A stretch of DNA of 64,000 nt from Massilia sp. KIM (GCF_002007115.1 NZ_MVAD01000003.1:124001-188000), one strand, 5' to 3'. Shown: positions 53,352 through 63,294, numbered from the stretch's first letter. Notes: generated by a model not told the origin, from the letters alone. Numbers and translations are program-made.

Positions 53352-53864
53352 ATGCGTCCCTACCGCATCCTGCACGCCACACTGCTGGCCGGACTGATCG
53401 GCGGCGCAGGGCTGGCATTCGCGCAGACCCCGGCCACGGCCGCCGACCCCTTCGGTGCACCGGCCTCGGCCGAGCAGCTGGAAGCGACGCGCGGCGGCTT
53501 CGACGTGCCCGGCGGCCTCACGCTCTCGCTCGGCATCGAGCGCGTGGTCTCGGTCAACGGCGAGGTGATGTCGCGCTCCTCGATCGCCATCCCCGACCTG
53601 GGCGCCATCACCGCCGAGCAGGCCCGCCTGGCCCAGGAAGCGCTGGGCTCGGCGCGCTTGATCCAGCTCGGCAACAACAACTTCGCCGGGTCAGATATCG
53701 GCCTCGGCAATGGCGCCACCCTGCTCCAGAACACCCTCGACGGCCAGACCATCCGCGCCGACACCATCATCCACTCCACGGTCAACAGCATGTCCCTGCT
53801 GAAAGACATGAATTTCCAGTCGACGCTGCGCGATGTACTGGTGCGTTCAGCAGGAAACTTGTAA
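53352..53864 (+). CDS. Exported FapE-like companion protein
   Basis: A 170-residue exported protein (signal MRPYRILHATLLAGLIGGAG, cleavage after FAQ). Middle part LTLSLGIERVVSVNGEVM looks like beta strands; later comes GLGNGATLLQNTLDGQTI (117-134), a variant of the C-terminal motif of the two proteins above, and LKDMNFQSTLR (150-160), nearly the same as residues 41-51 of the peptidase. Placed between peptidase and barrel, where FapE lies in Pseudomonas. Shine-Dalgarno AAGGA. FapE identity is by position and motif only. Confidence 0.72.
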   Translation: MRPYRILHATLLAGLIGGAGLAFAQTPATAADPFGAPASAEQLEATRGGFDVPGGLTLSLGIERVVSVNGEVMSRSSIAIPDLGAITAEQARLAQEALGSARLIQLGNNNFAGSDIGLGNGATLLQNTLDGQTIRADTIIHSTVNSMSLLKDMNFQSTLRDVLVRSAGNL

Positions 53865-53898
53865 TATTGTTAACCAGACCCCCAACTGGAGATCCAGG

Positions 53899-55323
53899 AT
53901 GGTTACCCATGTCGCCCGGCTGCACGCCGCCGGACTTGCGGCGGCGCTGTTCGCACCCGCCGCCCTCGCCCAGCACTCCCCCGCCACCCCCACCGAGCAG
54001 GTCAAAAACAAGGACCTGGCCGAGCTGAAGGCCGAACTGGCCGAGCAGCGCGCCCTGGTCAACAAGCTGATGCAGGAACTGCAGGCCCAGCGCCAGCAGC
54101 TGCGCCAGCTCCAGGACGAGCGCCAGGGCGCGCTCGCGGCGGCGCCGCCGGCGGCCGACGGCGCGCTGCTGGCCGAGCAGCGCGGCGCGGGGGCGGCTCC
54201 GTCCGGGCAGGCGCCGGTGGCCCAGCCGCCGGTGGTGCCGACCCCGGCTCCAGCCCCGGTTCCAGCCCAGTCGCGTCCGGCGGGACCGGCCCCGGCCGCG
54301 CCAAACGCCCAGTCCCAGGCGCCGGCCCAGGTCGCGCAGCAGAACAACCGCAACCGCGACAACCGCCCGCCCGAAGTCGCGCCGCTGTTCGAGCAGCCGG
54401 GTGTGCTCACGCCGCGCGGCAAGTACATCCTCGAGCCCTCGGTGCAGTTCGGTTACTCCTCGAGCAACCGGGTGGCCCTGGTCGGCTACACGGTGATCCC
54501 CGCCCTCCTGATCGGCCTGGTCGATGTGCGCGAGATCAAGCGCAACACCTTCACCGCCGCGCTCACCGCGCGCACCGGCCTGAGCAACCGGATGGAAGTC
54601 GAAGTGAAGCTGCCCTACGTCTACCGCTCGGACGCCACCGTGAGCCGCGAGCTGTTCACCGGCACCGCCGTGGAGCGCGTGTTCGACACCAGCGGCAAGG
54701 CGCTGGGCGACATCGAGGTGGCCGGCCGCTACCAGCTCAACGACGGCGGCCCGGACAAGAGCTATTACATCGCCGGCCTGCGCTACAAGAGCCGCACCGG
54801 GCGCGACCCCTTCGAGGTGGTGACCGATTGCGTGCGCCGCTGCATCGGCGAGAACGTGACCGGCACCGGCCTGCCGCTGAGCCTGCCCACCGGTTCGGGC
54901 TTCCATTCGCTGCAGGGCACCCTGACCTGGCTGTACCCGTCCGACCCGGCGGTCTTCTTTGGCAACCTGAGCTACGTGCACAACTTCAAGCGCAGCAACG
55001 TGCAGCGCCAGGTGCTGAGCGGCGAGCGCGAGCCCCTGGGCGAACTGGAGCCCGGCAACGTGATCGGCTTTAACTTCGGCATGGGCCTGGCCCTGAACGA
55101 CAAGGCCTCGCTCAGCCTGGGCTACGACCACAGCACGATCGCGCGCATGCGCCAGAACGGCCGGCCGGTGGCCGGCTCGGTGCGCACCCAGCTCGGCACC
55201 CTGCTGCTGGGCTACTCCTACCGCTTCAGCGAAAAGCGCAGCCTGAACATCGCGGTGGGGGCCGGGGTCACGCGCGACACGCCGGACGTCACCCTCACCG
55301 TGCGCGTGCCGATGAGCTTCTGA
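53899..55323 (+). CDS. Outer-membrane barrel with N-terminal coiled coil, FapF-like
   Basis: A 474-residue exported protein: signal peptide (to about residue 25), a coiled coil of roughly 40 residues (LAELKAELAEQRALVNKLMQ), a long Ala/Pro/Gln-rich linker (~80-155), then a beta-barrel domain opening FEQPGVLTPRGKYILEPSVQ, with alternating strands up to the last residue Phe (LTVRVPMSF), as in outer-membrane porins. FapF is a trimeric pore with a periplasmic coiled-coil plug that exports Fap subunits, and this architecture matches. Last gene of the operon. Confidence 0.86.
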   Translation: MVTHVARLHAAGLAAALFAPAALAQHSPATPTEQVKNKDLAELKAELAEQRALVNKLMQELQAQRQQLRQLQDERQGALAAAPPAADGALLAEQRGAGAAPSGQAPVAQPPVVPTPAPAPVPAQSRPAGPAPAAPNAQSQAPAQVAQQNNRNRDNRPPEVAPLFEQPGVLTPRGKYILEPSVQFGYSSSNRVALVGYTVIPALLIGLVDVREIKRNTFTAALTARTGLSNRMEVEVKLPYVYRSDATVSRELFTGTAVERVFDTSGKALGDIEVAGRYQLNDGGPDKSYYIAGLRYKSRTGRDPFEVVTDCVRRCIGENVTGTGLPLSLPTGSGFHSLQGTLTWLYPSDPAVFFGNLSYVHNFKRSNVQRQVLSGEREPLGELEPGNVIGFNFGMGLALNDKASLSLGYDHSTIARMRQNGRPVAGSVRTQLGTLLLGYSYRFSEKRSLNIAVGAGVTRDTPDVTLTVRVPMSF

Positions 55324-55420
55324 GAAGGTTTGTATTCCTTGCGTGGCAGGCCGGATACAGGCCCTGGGAAGGGGGAGCGCACGATTGAAAAAATCTTGCC
55401 GAAAATTTAAAAATTACTTT

Positions 55421-55426
55421 TATAAT
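55421..55426 (+). promoter_or_regulatory. -10 box of the cold-shock gene
   Basis: An exact TATAAT in a strongly AT-rich stretch, with TTGCCG 19 bp upstream as a weak -35. It would give a leader of about 80 bases before the csp start codon, in keeping with the long leaders of cold-shock mRNAs. Confidence 0.6.
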
Positions 55427-55515
55427 CATTTTTGCAATGGCAAGCGCGTCCCTGGTTCCAGTCCTCGGCAAGCAGGCATTGCGATAACACATATACTTTT
55501 TTTGAGGGAATCAAC

Positions 55516-55719
55516 ATGGCGACTGGCACTGTAAAGTGGTTCAACGATGCGAAGGGTTTCGGCTTCATTACGCCTGACGGCGGCGGCGAAGACGTGTTCG
55601 CACACTTCTCGGCCATCAACGCAACGGGCTTCAAGTCGCTGCAGGAAAACCAGCGCGTCAGCTTCGACATCACTGCCGGCCCGAAAGGCAAGCAGGCTGC
55701 GAACATCCAGCCGCAGTAA
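55516..55719 (+). CDS. Cold-shock protein (CspA family)
   Basis: A 67-residue single-stranded nucleic-acid-binding OB-fold protein. RNP1 is KGFGFITP and RNP2 DVFAHFSAI; the start [16 protein letters not shown] is typical of betaproteobacterial CspA/CapB. Shine-Dalgarno GAGGGA. An mRNA chaperone or antiterminator at low temperature in the family. Its own promoter and terminator make it a separate transcript from the Fap-like operon. Confidence 0.95.
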   Translation: MATGTVKWFNDAKGFGFITPDGGGEDVFAHFSAINATGFKSLQENQRVSFDITAGPKGKQAANIQPQ

Positions 55720-55756
55720 GTCCGCGCCGCCCGGCACACGGGCAGGCACAGCACGA

Positions 55757-55790
55757 GAGCACGCCACCAGCGTGCTCTTTGTCGTTTACG
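55757..55790 (+). terminator. Terminator of the cold-shock gene
   Basis: A perfect 8-bp stem GAGCACGC-CACCA-GCGTGCTC followed by TTTGTCGTTT, 38 bp after the csp stop. Confidence 0.82.
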
Positions 55791-55947
55791 GGCAGGTCGC
55801 GGGGCGCGCGTCGGATCCTGCGCCCGCCATCGATCGACCGGATTAGGGAATCCAGGTCACAGGTTTTGTGCCCGGCGCCCGGTTTATCTCCACGCGCGCC
55901 GGTTCTATGCTCCCCGCTCATCGTCAACTCATGAGCAAGGGAACCCC

Positions 55948-56736
55948 ATGGAACTGGATCTCAACAACAAGACCGCGCTGGTGAGCGCTTCCACCTCCGG
56001 CATCGGCTTCGCCATCGCGGACCGCCTGCTGCAGGAAGGCGCAAACGTCATCGTCCACGGCCGCAGCGAGGCCACGGTCGCCCCCGCGGTCGCCACCCTG
56101 GCCGGCAGGCATGGCGCGCAGCGGGTGCACGCGCTGACCGCCGACCTGAGCGTGCCGGGCGCCGAACGCGAGGCGGCCGCCGCCTTCCCGCAGGTGGACA
56201 TCCTGGTCAACAACATGGGCACCTATGCGCTGAAGGACTTCTTCAGCAGCACCGACGCCGACTGGCAGGCCATGTTCGAGACCAATGTCTGGAGCGGGGT
56301 GCGCCTGGCGCGCACCTACATGAAAGGCATGCTGGAGCGCGGCCATGGGCGGGTGATCTTCATCTCGAGCGAAGTGGCGCTGACCCCGATGGCGGCCATG
56401 GCGCATTACAGCGCCAGCAAGGCCACCCAGCTGTCGATCTCGCGCAGCCTGGCCGAACTGACCAGGGGCAGCCGGGTGACGGTGAATGCGGTGCTGCCCG
56501 GCCCGACCGAGACCGAGAGCCTGAAGGGCTTCATCCAGTCGGTCAATCCGGGCCTGGCCTATGCCGAGGCCGAGCGCAAGTTCATGGACGAGAACCGTCC
56601 TTCCTCGCTGATCTACCGCCTGGCCAAGCCCCAGGAAGTGGCGAACGTGGTCGCCTTCCTGGCCAGCGAGCGCGCGGCCGTCATCAACGGCGCCGCCATC
56701 CGCGCCGAGGGCGGCACCGTGCAGACCATCGCCTGA
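55948..56736 (+). CDS. Short-chain dehydrogenase/reductase
   Basis: A 262-residue SDR oxidoreductase. The cofactor motif reads VSASTSGIGFAIA, so the first Gly of the usual TGxxxGxG is replaced by Ser; NNMG replaces NNAG; the catalytic Tyr and Lys are in YSASKATQ with Ser in FISSEVAL. The C terminus (INGAAIRAEGGTVQTIA) is classical. Substrate unknown. A LysR regulator follows 69 bp downstream on the same strand and may regulate it. Confidence 0.9.
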   Translation: MELDLNNKTALVSASTSGIGFAIADRLLQEGANVIVHGRSEATVAPAVATLAGRHGAQRVHALTADLSVPGAEREAAAAFPQVDILVNNMGTYALKDFFSSTDADWQAMFETNVWSGVRLARTYMKGMLERGHGRVIFISSEVALTPMAAMAHYSASKATQLSISRSLAELTRGSRVTVNAVLPGPTETESLKGFIQSVNPGLAYAEAERKFMDENRPSSLIYRLAKPQEVANVVAFLASERAAVINGAAIRAEGGTVQTIA

Positions 56737-56805
56737 GCGGTCGGGGCCGCGCTGCTATACTTTGCGGCTTGCGGCGCCCTGCCGTGACCAACATGAGAGA
56801 GCAGC

Positions 56806-57750
56806 GTGGACAAGCGCAGCGGCGAAATGCAGGTGTTTGCGAAAGTGGTGGAGATGGGCAGCTTTTCCGCCGCCGCCGAGGTGCTGGACATGTCGCCCTC
56901 GGCCGTCAGCAAGCTGGTGGCGCGCACCGAAAGCCGCCTGGGCGTCCAGCTGTTCAAGCGCTCCACGCGCAGCATGTCGCTGACGGCGGAGGGCCGGGAA
57001 TACCATGCGAGCTGCGTCCGCATCCTGCAGGACATCGAGGACGCGGAGCTCAGCGTATCGAAAACGCAGGCGCAAGTGCGCGGCCTGCTGCGCGTGAACA
57101 CCTCCCTGCCTTTCGGGCAGCACTACCTGGTGCCGCTGCTCCAGGACTTCCGGCAACGCTATCCCGACATCAAGCTCGACGTGTCCTTGAGCGACGCGAA
57201 GGTCGAGCTGCAGCGCGACGAGGTCGACGTCGCCATCCGCATGGGACCGCTCCATGACGCCAGTTTCCGCGCCCGCAAGCTGGCTAGCAGCCGCAAGGCG
57301 GTGGTGGCGGCTCCGTCCTATCTGCAAAGGCATCCGGCGCCGCAATCTCCCGAAGACCTGCTGCGCCACGACTGCCTCAACTTCAATTTCCGCCGCGCGC
57401 TCGACGAATGGCCCTTCATGGTCGACGGCGGGCTGCTGCACCTGGCGGTGAGCGGCGGCGCGCAGACCAACAATGGCGAAACCATGCGCCAGCTCACCCT
57501 GCAGGGGATGGGCATCAGCCGCCTGGGCATGTTCCATGTGTACGAGGACCTCCAGCGCGGCGACCTGGTCGAGCTGCTCCCGGAATACAACGCCGGCGAC
57601 ATCGAGGACATCAGTATCATCTATGCCAACCAGAAGCACGTCGCGCCGCGCATCCGGGTGTTCATCGACTTCCTGGTCGAGCGGCTGGGGCCCTTGCTGG
57701 CGCTGAGAGGCGACGCCGGGCATCTCGTGGCGGCGGACGCGTCACGGTGA
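56806..57750 (+). CDS. LysR-family transcriptional regulator
   Basis: A 314-residue LysR regulator. The N-terminal winged helix (FAKVVEMGSFSAAAEVLDMS, PSAVSKLVARTESRLGVQLF) is followed by a periplasmic-binding-like effector domain (DVAIRMGPL, GISRLGMFHVYEDL). The start is GTG at 56806. Members of this subgroup usually repress or activate a neighbouring oxidoreductase; here the SDR gene is the likely target, but it lies upstream on the same strand rather than divergent. Confidence 0.9.
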   Translation: MDKRSGEMQVFAKVVEMGSFSAAAEVLDMSPSAVSKLVARTESRLGVQLFKRSTRSMSLTAEGREYHASCVRILQDIEDAELSVSKTQAQVRGLLRVNTSLPFGQHYLVPLLQDFRQRYPDIKLDVSLSDAKVELQRDEVDVAIRMGPLHDASFRARKLASSRKAVVAAPSYLQRHPAPQSPEDLLRHDCLNFNFRRALDEWPFMVDGGLLHLAVSGGAQTNNGETMRQLTLQGMGISRLGMFHVYEDLQRGDLVELLPEYNAGDIEDISIIYANQKHVAPRIRVFIDFLVERLGPLLALRGDAGHLVAADASR

Positions 57751-57799
57751 GCCATCCCGGCGCTGCGCCAGGAAGCTGCCGCGCCGGCTGGACCTAGGC

Positions 57800-58210
57800 T
57801 CAGCCGCCGCAGCCGCCGCGCACAGGGGCGCCGGGCAGCGCCGCGCCGGGGGCGCGTCCGCTCTCCTCGTCGAAGCCGGCGGCGCGCAGGCGGTCGAGGT
57901 ATTGCTGCCACAGGGCGCGCTGTTCGCTGCCCAGCTTGTAGAGATAGTCCCAGCTGAAGATCCCGGTCGCGTGCCCGTCGTCGAACAGCGGCTTGATCGC
58001 ATAGTTCCCGACCGGCTCCACGCCCGAGATGCCGACCTCGCGCTTGCCCAGCTGGAGCACTTCCTGTCCCGGCCCGTGGCCCTTGACCTCGGCCGAGGGC
58101 GAGTAGACGCGCATCAGCTCGAAGGGAATCGAGAACGCGGCGCCGTCGTCGAAGGCGATGTCGAGCAGGCGCGACTTCTGGTGGACGGTGAGTTCGGTGG
58201 GATTGGGCAT
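57800..58210 (-). CDS. DUF971 (gamma-butyrobetaine hydroxylase-like N-domain) protein
   Basis: A 136-residue DUF971 protein, a small fold found at the N terminus of gamma-butyrobetaine hydroxylases and free-standing in proteobacteria; some members are linked to Fe-S proteins. It begins TELTVHQKSRLLDIAFDDG, has EPVGNYAIKPLFDDGHATGI and FSWDYLYKLG, and ends with a Gly/Cys tail GGCGG. In related genomes I expect this gene just upstream of ubiE; here 12 kb separates them. 10 bp after the HIT gene. Confidence 0.88.
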   Translation of the reverse strand: MPNPTELTVHQKSRLLDIAFDDGAAFSIPFELMRVYSPSAEVKGHGPGQEVLQLGKREVGISGVEPVGNYAIKPLFDDGHATGIFSWDYLYKLGSEQRALWQQYLDRLRAAGFDEESGRAPGAALPGAPVRGGCGG

Positions 58211-58220
58211 GGCTTCCTCG

Positions 58221-58643
58221 TTACGTGAATCGGCGCAGGATAGAAGCTTCCAGGCGCGGCAGCAGCGCGCGGCGGGCTTCCAGCACCTCGGGCGCGGTCG
58301 CGCGCGCGGCCGCCGCCCACACCGGCGCCGGGAAATGGGCGTCGTCGGCGTAACGCGGGATCACGTGCCAGTGCAGGTGGGGCACCACGTTGCCCAGGCT
58401 GGCCACGTTGACCTTGAGCGGCTCCATCACCTCGCGCACCGCCTCTTCCACCTGGAACACGGCCTCGTTCAGCAGCAGCCGGTCTTCCCCGGCCAGGTCG
58501 CTCATCTCGCGCACGTGCTCGTGCCAGATCACGCGGCAAAAGCCCGGGTAATTGGCGTCGTCGACCAGGATGACGCTGAACTTCGGGCCGCGCCATACGG
58601 CGGGCGCGGCCAGGTCGCACAGTTCGCAGCCGACCAGCTTCAC
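58221..58643 (-). CDS. HIT family protein
   Basis: A 140-residue histidine-triad nucleotide-binding protein. The triad motif HLHWHVIPR is close to residue 95, and an N-terminal CELCDL pair might bind zinc. HIT proteins hydrolyse or transfer nucleotidyl groups. The start is GTG at 58643; its GTGA overlaps the stop of the DUF3683 gene, so translation is coupled to the large oxidoreductase. Confidence 0.9.
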   Translation of the reverse strand: MKLVGCELCDLAAPAVWRGPKFSVILVDDANYPGFCRVIWHEHVREMSDLAGEDRLLLNEAVFQVEEAVREVMEPLKVNVASLGNVVPHLHWHVIPRYADDAHFPAPVWAAAARATAPEVLEARRALLPRLEASILRRFT

Positions 58644-61600
58644 ACCAGCACCCGCTCGATGCCGCCGTTGTTGGCGCGCGCCACGTAGTCGGGCAGCCAG
58701 TTCTCGCCCAGCAGGTGCTTGGCGATCTCCACCACGATGTAGTCGGCCGTGGTGCCGGAGTCCTCGTTGTAGCGCGACAGGCCCTGCAGGCAGGACGGGC
58801 AGGAGGTGAGGATCTTGACCTCTCCCTTGAAGCCGTCGGCGCGCAGCTTGTCGGCGCCCTTCTCCATTTCGGCTTCCTTGCGGAAGCGCACCTGGGTGGC
58901 GATGTCGGGACGGCTCACCGCGAAGGTGCCCGACTCGCCGCAGCAGCGGTCGTTCTTCTCGATCGCCACCTTGTCCACGGTCGAGACCAGGGCGTTCACG
59001 GTCTTGATCGAATCCTGCATCTTCATCGGCGTGTGGCAGGGGTCGTGGTACATGTAGCGGGTGCCGTTCACGCCTTCCAGCTTGACCCCTTTCTCGAGCA
59101 GGTATTCGTGGATATCCATGATGCGGCAGCCCGGGAAGATCTTCTCGAACTCGTAGGTCGCGAGCTGGTCGTAGCAGGTGCCGCAGGACACCAGCACGGT
59201 CTTGATGTCGAGGTAGTTGAGCGTGTTGGCCATGCGGTGGAACAGCACGCGGTTATCCGTCATCATCTTGTCGGCCATGTCGTACTGGCCGGCGCCGCGC
59301 TGCGGATAGCCGCAGCACAGGTAGCCCGGCGGCAGCACGGTCTGCACGCCCACTTCCCACAGCATGGCCTGGGTGGCCAGGCCCACCTGCGAGAACAGGC
59401 GCTCCGAGCCGCAGCCGGGGAAGTAGAACACGGCTTCGGTGTCGGCCGTGGTCTTCCTGGGGTTGCGGATGATCGGGATGACCTTGTCGTCCTCGATGTC
59501 GAGCAGGGCGCGCGCGGTCTTCTTCGGCAAGTTGCCCGGCATCTTCTTGTTCACGAAGTGGATCACCTGCTCGCGGATCGGCGCCTTGCCGGTGGTCGGG
59601 GGCGGGGCCTTGGTCTGCTCCTTGGACACCGCCTTGAGCACGCTCGCGCCCAGGCGCTGGGCCTTGTAGCCCAGGTCGACCATGGCCTTGCGGGTGGCGT
59701 TGATGGTGGTCGGGTCGGTCGCGTTCAGGAAGAACATGGCGGCGCGGTTGGCCGGCTTGAAGCTGCGCTTGTCCATCTTGCGCAGCAGGTTACGCATGTT
59801 CATCGAGACGTCGCCGAAGTCGATGTTCACCGGGCAGGGCGTCACGCACTTGTGACACACGGTGCAGTGGTCGGACACGTCCTCGAACTCTTCCCAATGG
59901 CGGATCGAGACGCCGCGCCGGGTCTGTTCTTCGTAGAGGAAGGCTTCGATCAGGGCCGAGGTGGCGAGGATCTTGTCGCGCGGCGAGTACAGCAGGTTCG
60001 CTTGCGGCACGTGGGTGGTGCAGACCGGCTTGCACTTGCCGCAGCGCAGGCAGTCCTTGATGCTGTTGGCGATCTCGCCGATGTCGCTCTGCTGCATGAT
60101 CAGCGACTCGTGGCCCATCAGGCCGAAGGACGGCGTGTAGGCGTTGCGCAGGTCGGCGTGGGCGCCTTCGAGGTTGAGCAGCTTGCCCTTGTTGAAGCGC
60201 CCTTGCGGGTCGATGCGCAGCTTGTAGTCGCGGAACTCGCCGATCTCCTCGTCGGTGAGGAATTCGAGCTTGGTGATGCCGATGCCGTGCTCGCCCGAGA
60301 TCACGCCGTCCAGCGAGCGCGCCAGCTTCATGATGCGCTCGACCGCCTTGTGCGCGTCCTGCAGCATCGCGTAGTCGTCCGAGTTCACCGGCAGGTTGGT
60401 GTGCACGTTGCCGTCGCCCGCGTGCATGTGCAGGGCGACGAACACGCGCGAGCGCAGCACCCGCTTGTGGATCGCGCTGCACTCGTCGAGGATGCACTTG
60501 TAGGCCGCGCCGTTGAAGATCTGGCGCAGCGGCGCGCGCAGCTCCTGCTTCCACGACACGCGCACCGTGTGGTCCTGGACCAGGTCGAACAGGGTGGCCT
60601 CGGGCTGGCTGCCCAGGCGCAGGTCGAAGAGATTGCGCAGGTGGTCCAGGCCCAGTTCCTCCAGGGCCGGCATCACGTCGCCGAGTTTGGCGTCGAGGTT
60701 GGCCAGGATGAAGGCCCAGCGCTTGCCGACCAGCTGCGCCAGGCTCACGGCCTGCTGCGGGCGGTCGCCCAGGATCTCGGCGCGGTCCACCGTGTCGCCG
60801 GTGGCGTCGTCGCTTTTCTCGATCGGCAGGTGTTCCTGCGCGAGGTACTCGTGCAGCTGTTCCACCAGCTGCAGCTTGTTCTTGATCGACAGCTCGATGT
60901 TGATGCGCTCGATGCCGTCGGTGTATTCGCCCATGCGGTTCAGGGGAATCACCACGTCCTCGTTGATCTTGAAGGCGTTGGTGTGGCGCGCGATGGCGGC
61001 GGTGCGGGCGCGGTCGAGCCAGAACTTCTTGCGCGCCTCGGCGCTGACGGCAACAAAACCCTCGCCCACGCGGGTGTTCGCGATGCGCACCACTTCCGAG
61101 GCCGCCAGCGCGACCGCGTTCTCGTCGTCGCCGACGATGTCGCCGAACAGCGCCATCTTGGGCAGCACGCCGCGCTTGGACTTGGTGGCGTAGCCGACCG
61201 CGCGCAGGTAGCGCTCGTCCAGGTGCTCCAGGCCCGCCAGGCGCAGGGTGGCGAAGGCCGGGTCGCCGTTCTTCGGCAGGCTGTCGAGGTAATCCTTGAT
61301 CTCGACGATGGACGGGATCGCGTCGCGCGCCTGGCCGAAGAATTCCAGCGCCACGGTGCGCGTGAACTTCGGCATCTTGTGCAGGATCCAGCGGCTCGAG
61401 GTGATCAGGCCGTCGGTGCCCTCCTTCTGGATGCCCGGCAGGCCGGCCAGGAACTTGTCGGTGACGTCCTTGCCCAGGCCTTCCTTGCGGAAGCGCCGGC
61501 CCTCGATGGTGAGGGTCTCGGTGCGGAAGGGTTCGCCCTTGGGCGCGCCCTTGGCCGACGGGTGGGTCCATTCCAGCTTGAAGGTGGCGGTGGGCGCGTC

Positions 61601-62650
61601 GTGGATCTTGGACAGGTTGTGGCCGATGCGGGTCACTTCCAGCCAGTCGCCGTTCGGGTCGACCATGCGCCAGGAAGCCAGGTTGTCGAGCGCGGTGCCC
61701 CACAGCACGGCCTTCTTGCCGCCCGCGTTCATCGCGATGTTGCCGCCGATGCAGGAGGCGTGGGCCGAGGTCGGGTCGACCGCGAACACGAAGCCGGCCT
61801 TCTCGGCCGCCTGCGAGACGCGCTGGGTGACCACGCCGGCGCCGGTGTGGATGGTCGCGTACTCGCGGTCCACGCCCGGCAGGCGCAGCATCTCGACCTC
61901 GCCCATCTGGATCAGTTTTTCGGTGTTGATCACGGCCGACATCGGCGTCAGCGGGATCGCGCCGCCGGTGTAGCCGGTGCCGCCGCCGCGCGGGATGATG
62001 GTCAGGCCCAGTTCGATGCAGCCCTTGACCAGGCCGGCCATCTCGTCCTCGCTGTCGGGCAGCAGGACCAGGAAGGGATACTCGACGCGCCAGTCGGTGG
62101 CGTCGGTGACGTGCGAGACGCGATGCATGCCGTCGAAGCGGATGTTGCGCTTGTCGGTGTAGGCGCCCAGCACCTGGCGCGCGCGGCGGCGCAGGTCGTA
62201 CATGTCGCTGAACTCGCGGCCGAAGTCGTCGACCGCCTTGCGCGCGGCCGCCAGCAGCTGCTCGACCGCGGCGCTGCGCGCGGCCGCCACCTCGGGCGCG
62301 GCGCCGTCCTCGGCGTCGACCGTCACGCGGCGCTTGTCGATCTCGGCCAGGCGGTGGTGCAGCGCCTCGATCAGCTTGGCGCGCCGTTTCGGGTTGTCCA
62401 GCAGGTCGTCCTGCAGATAGGGGTTGCGGCGCACCACCCAGATGTCGCCCAGCACCTCGTACAGCATGCGCGCCGAGCGCCCGGTCTGGCGCGCGCCGCG
62501 CAGCTCGTCCAGCAGCCGCCACGACGACTCACCCAGCAGGCGGATCACGATTTCGCGATCGGAGAACGAGGTGTAGTTGTACGGGATCTCGCGCAGGCGC
62601 GCGGGGGCGTTGTCGGCTAACAGGGTATGGATGTGTGCGGGGGCGTTCAT
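58640..62650 (-). CDS. Large FAD/Fe-S oxidoreductase (DUF3683; glycolate/D-lactate dehydrogenase-like)
   Basis: A 1336-residue fusion enzyme. Order: N-terminal DUF3683 (about 1-150), a PCMH-type FAD domain with [16 protein letters not shown] near residue 230, a FAD-linked oxidase C-terminal domain ([14 protein letters not shown]), a two-cluster ferredoxin region ([11 protein letters not shown] near 867 and [13 protein letters not shown] near 925), and two CCG heterodisulfide-reductase-like domains ([21 protein letters not shown]). It combines GlcD-, GlcE/F-like functions in one chain and probably oxidises a 2-hydroxy acid into the quinone pool at the membrane. Substrate not decided. Followed by overlapping HIT and then DUF971. 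Confidence 0.92.
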   Translation of the reverse strand: MNAPAHIHTLLADNAPARLREIPYNYTSFSDREIVIRLLGESSWRLLDELRGARQTGRSARMLYEVLGDIWVVRRNPYLQDDLLDNPKRRAKLIEALHHRLAEIDKRRVTVDAEDGAAPEVAAARSAAVEQLLAAARKAVDDFGREFSDMYDLRRRARQVLGAYTDKRNIRFDGMHRVSHVTDATDWRVEYPFLVLLPDSEDEMAGLVKGCIELGLTIIPRGGGTGYTGGAIPLTPMSAVINTEKLIQMGEVEMLRLPGVDREYATIHTGAGVVTQRVSQAAEKAGFVFAVDPTSAHASCIGGNIAMNAGGKKAVLWGTALDNLASWRMVDPNGDWLEVTRIGHNLSKIHDAPTATFKLEWTHPSAKGAPKGEPFRTETLTIEGRRFRKEGLGKDVTDKFLAGLPGIQKEGTDGLITSSRWILHKMPKFTRTVALEFFGQARDAIPSIVEIKDYLDSLPKNGDPAFATLRLAGLEHLDERYLRAVGYATKSKRGVLPKMALFGDIVGDDENAVALAASEVVRIANTRVGEGFVAVSAEARKKFWLDRARTAAIARHTNAFKINEDVVIPLNRMGEYTDGIERINIELSIKNKLQLVEQLHEYLAQEHLPIEKSDDATGDTVDRAEILGDRPQQAVSLAQLVGKRWAFILANLDAKLGDVMPALEELGLDHLRNLFDLRLGSQPEATLFDLVQDHTVRVSWKQELRAPLRQIFNGAAYKCILDECSAIHKRVLRSRVFVALHMHAGDGNVHTNLPVNSDDYAMLQDAHKAVERIMKLARSLDGVISGEHGIGITKLEFLTDEEIGEFRDYKLRIDPQGRFNKGKLLNLEGAHADLRNAYTPSFGLMGHESLIMQQSDIGEIANSIKDCLRCGKCKPVCTTHVPQANLLYSPRDKILATSALIEAFLYEEQTRRGVSIRHWEEFEDVSDHCTVCHKCVTPCPVNIDFGDVSMNMRNLLRKMDKRSFKPANRAAMFFLNATDPTTINATRKAMVDLGYKAQRLGASVLKAVSKEQTKAPPPTTGKAPIREQVIHFVNKKMPGNLPKKTARALLDIEDDKVIPIIRNPRKTTADTEAVFYFPGCGSERLFSQVGLATQAMLWEVGVQTVLPPGYLCCGYPQRGAGQYDMADKMMTDNRVLFHRMANTLNYLDIKTVLVSCGTCYDQLATYEFEKIFPGCRIMDIHEYLLEKGVKLEGVNGTRYMYHDPCHTPMKMQDSIKTVNALVSTVDKVAIEKNDRCCGESGTFAVSRPDIATQVRFRKEAEMEKGADKLRADGFKGEVKILTSCPSCLQGLSRYNEDSGTTADYIVVEIAKHLLGENWLPDYVARANNGGIERVLV

Positions 62651-62778
62651 GGGATTCGAATCGACGTCGGACGGGCCCGAAGGATGTCCATTCTAGCTTA
62701 TTGCGATGCACCACGCTGGGGAGCGCCGCTTTTTCCCAGAGGGGCGCCTGCAACAAGATTTGGCGTAGAGCGGCAAGC

Positions 62779-62795
62779 TGCAAATTAAATTTGCA
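62779..62795. promoter_or_regulatory. Perfect 17-bp palindrome TGCAAATTAAATTTGCA
   Basis: Eight-base arms around a single central A, in the 272-bp divergent region between the DUF3683 oxidoreductase and the DUF2946 gene, 129 bp from the former start. A strong operator candidate; the cognate regulator is unknown. Nothing else is recognised in this gap. Confidence 0.5.
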
Positions 62796-62922
62796 CGGAA
62801 GCACCCGTTTGCAAAGCTCATACTGACGAGACCGTAAAACGGCGTAGACCCTAGGGTATGCGCCGGCATCCTGGCCACTTGGACAATATGTCCGGTTTCC
62901 CGGCGCCGCCACCCGCACTACA

Positions 62923-63294
62923 ATGTTTTTCATGCCCTACCTGGCCCGTCCCGCTTACCGCTTCTTCAGCTTCCTGCTGGCGCTGCTGCTGCTCGCGCAG
63001 GTAGGCGTGGCCGGCTTCGCGCGCGCGGCCGAGCCGGGGTGGCTCGAGATCTGCAGCGCCGGCGGCGCGAAATACGTCCCGGCCGAGCCGTCATCGGGCG
63101 CCGCCAAGCACGGCCAGGACGCGCACTGCGCCGCCTGCCCGGTATGGCAGGCGACTGCTCCGCCAGCGCCGCAAGCCCTGCCCATCCAGCCAGCCGCCTT
63201 CGCCGGCCTGGCCGGCGCCTGCCCCGCGCCCCTGCCGCGCGCGGCCGCGCACTGGCCGCCGCAGCTGGCGCGCGGCCCTCCCCTTCGCACCTGA
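62923..63294 (+). CDS. DUF2946 exported protein
   Basis: A 123-residue protein with an N-terminal hydrophobic helix (RFFSFLLALLLLAQVGVAGF) and a His/Cys-bearing DUF2946 segment (EICSAGGAKYVP; HCAACPVWQA). DUF2946 genes usually neighbour copper-handling and SCO1/TonB genes and their cysteine-histidine content suggests metal contact. A start at the internal ATG 62932 is equally possible. The SCO-like gene begins 108 bp downstream on the same strand. Confidence 0.8.
   Translation: MFFMPYLARPAYRFFSFLLALLLLAQVGVAGFARAAEPGWLEICSAGGAKYVPAEPSSGAAKHGQDAHCAACPVWQATAPPAPQALPIQPAAFAGLAGACPAPLPRAAAHWPPQLARGPPLRT

Noticed and set aside
58715..62620. A 1301-codon open frame antisense to the DUF3683 oxidoreductase
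   Set aside because: Low-complexity Val/Leu/Gly/Arg shadow of a well-supported gene; no start context or family motif.
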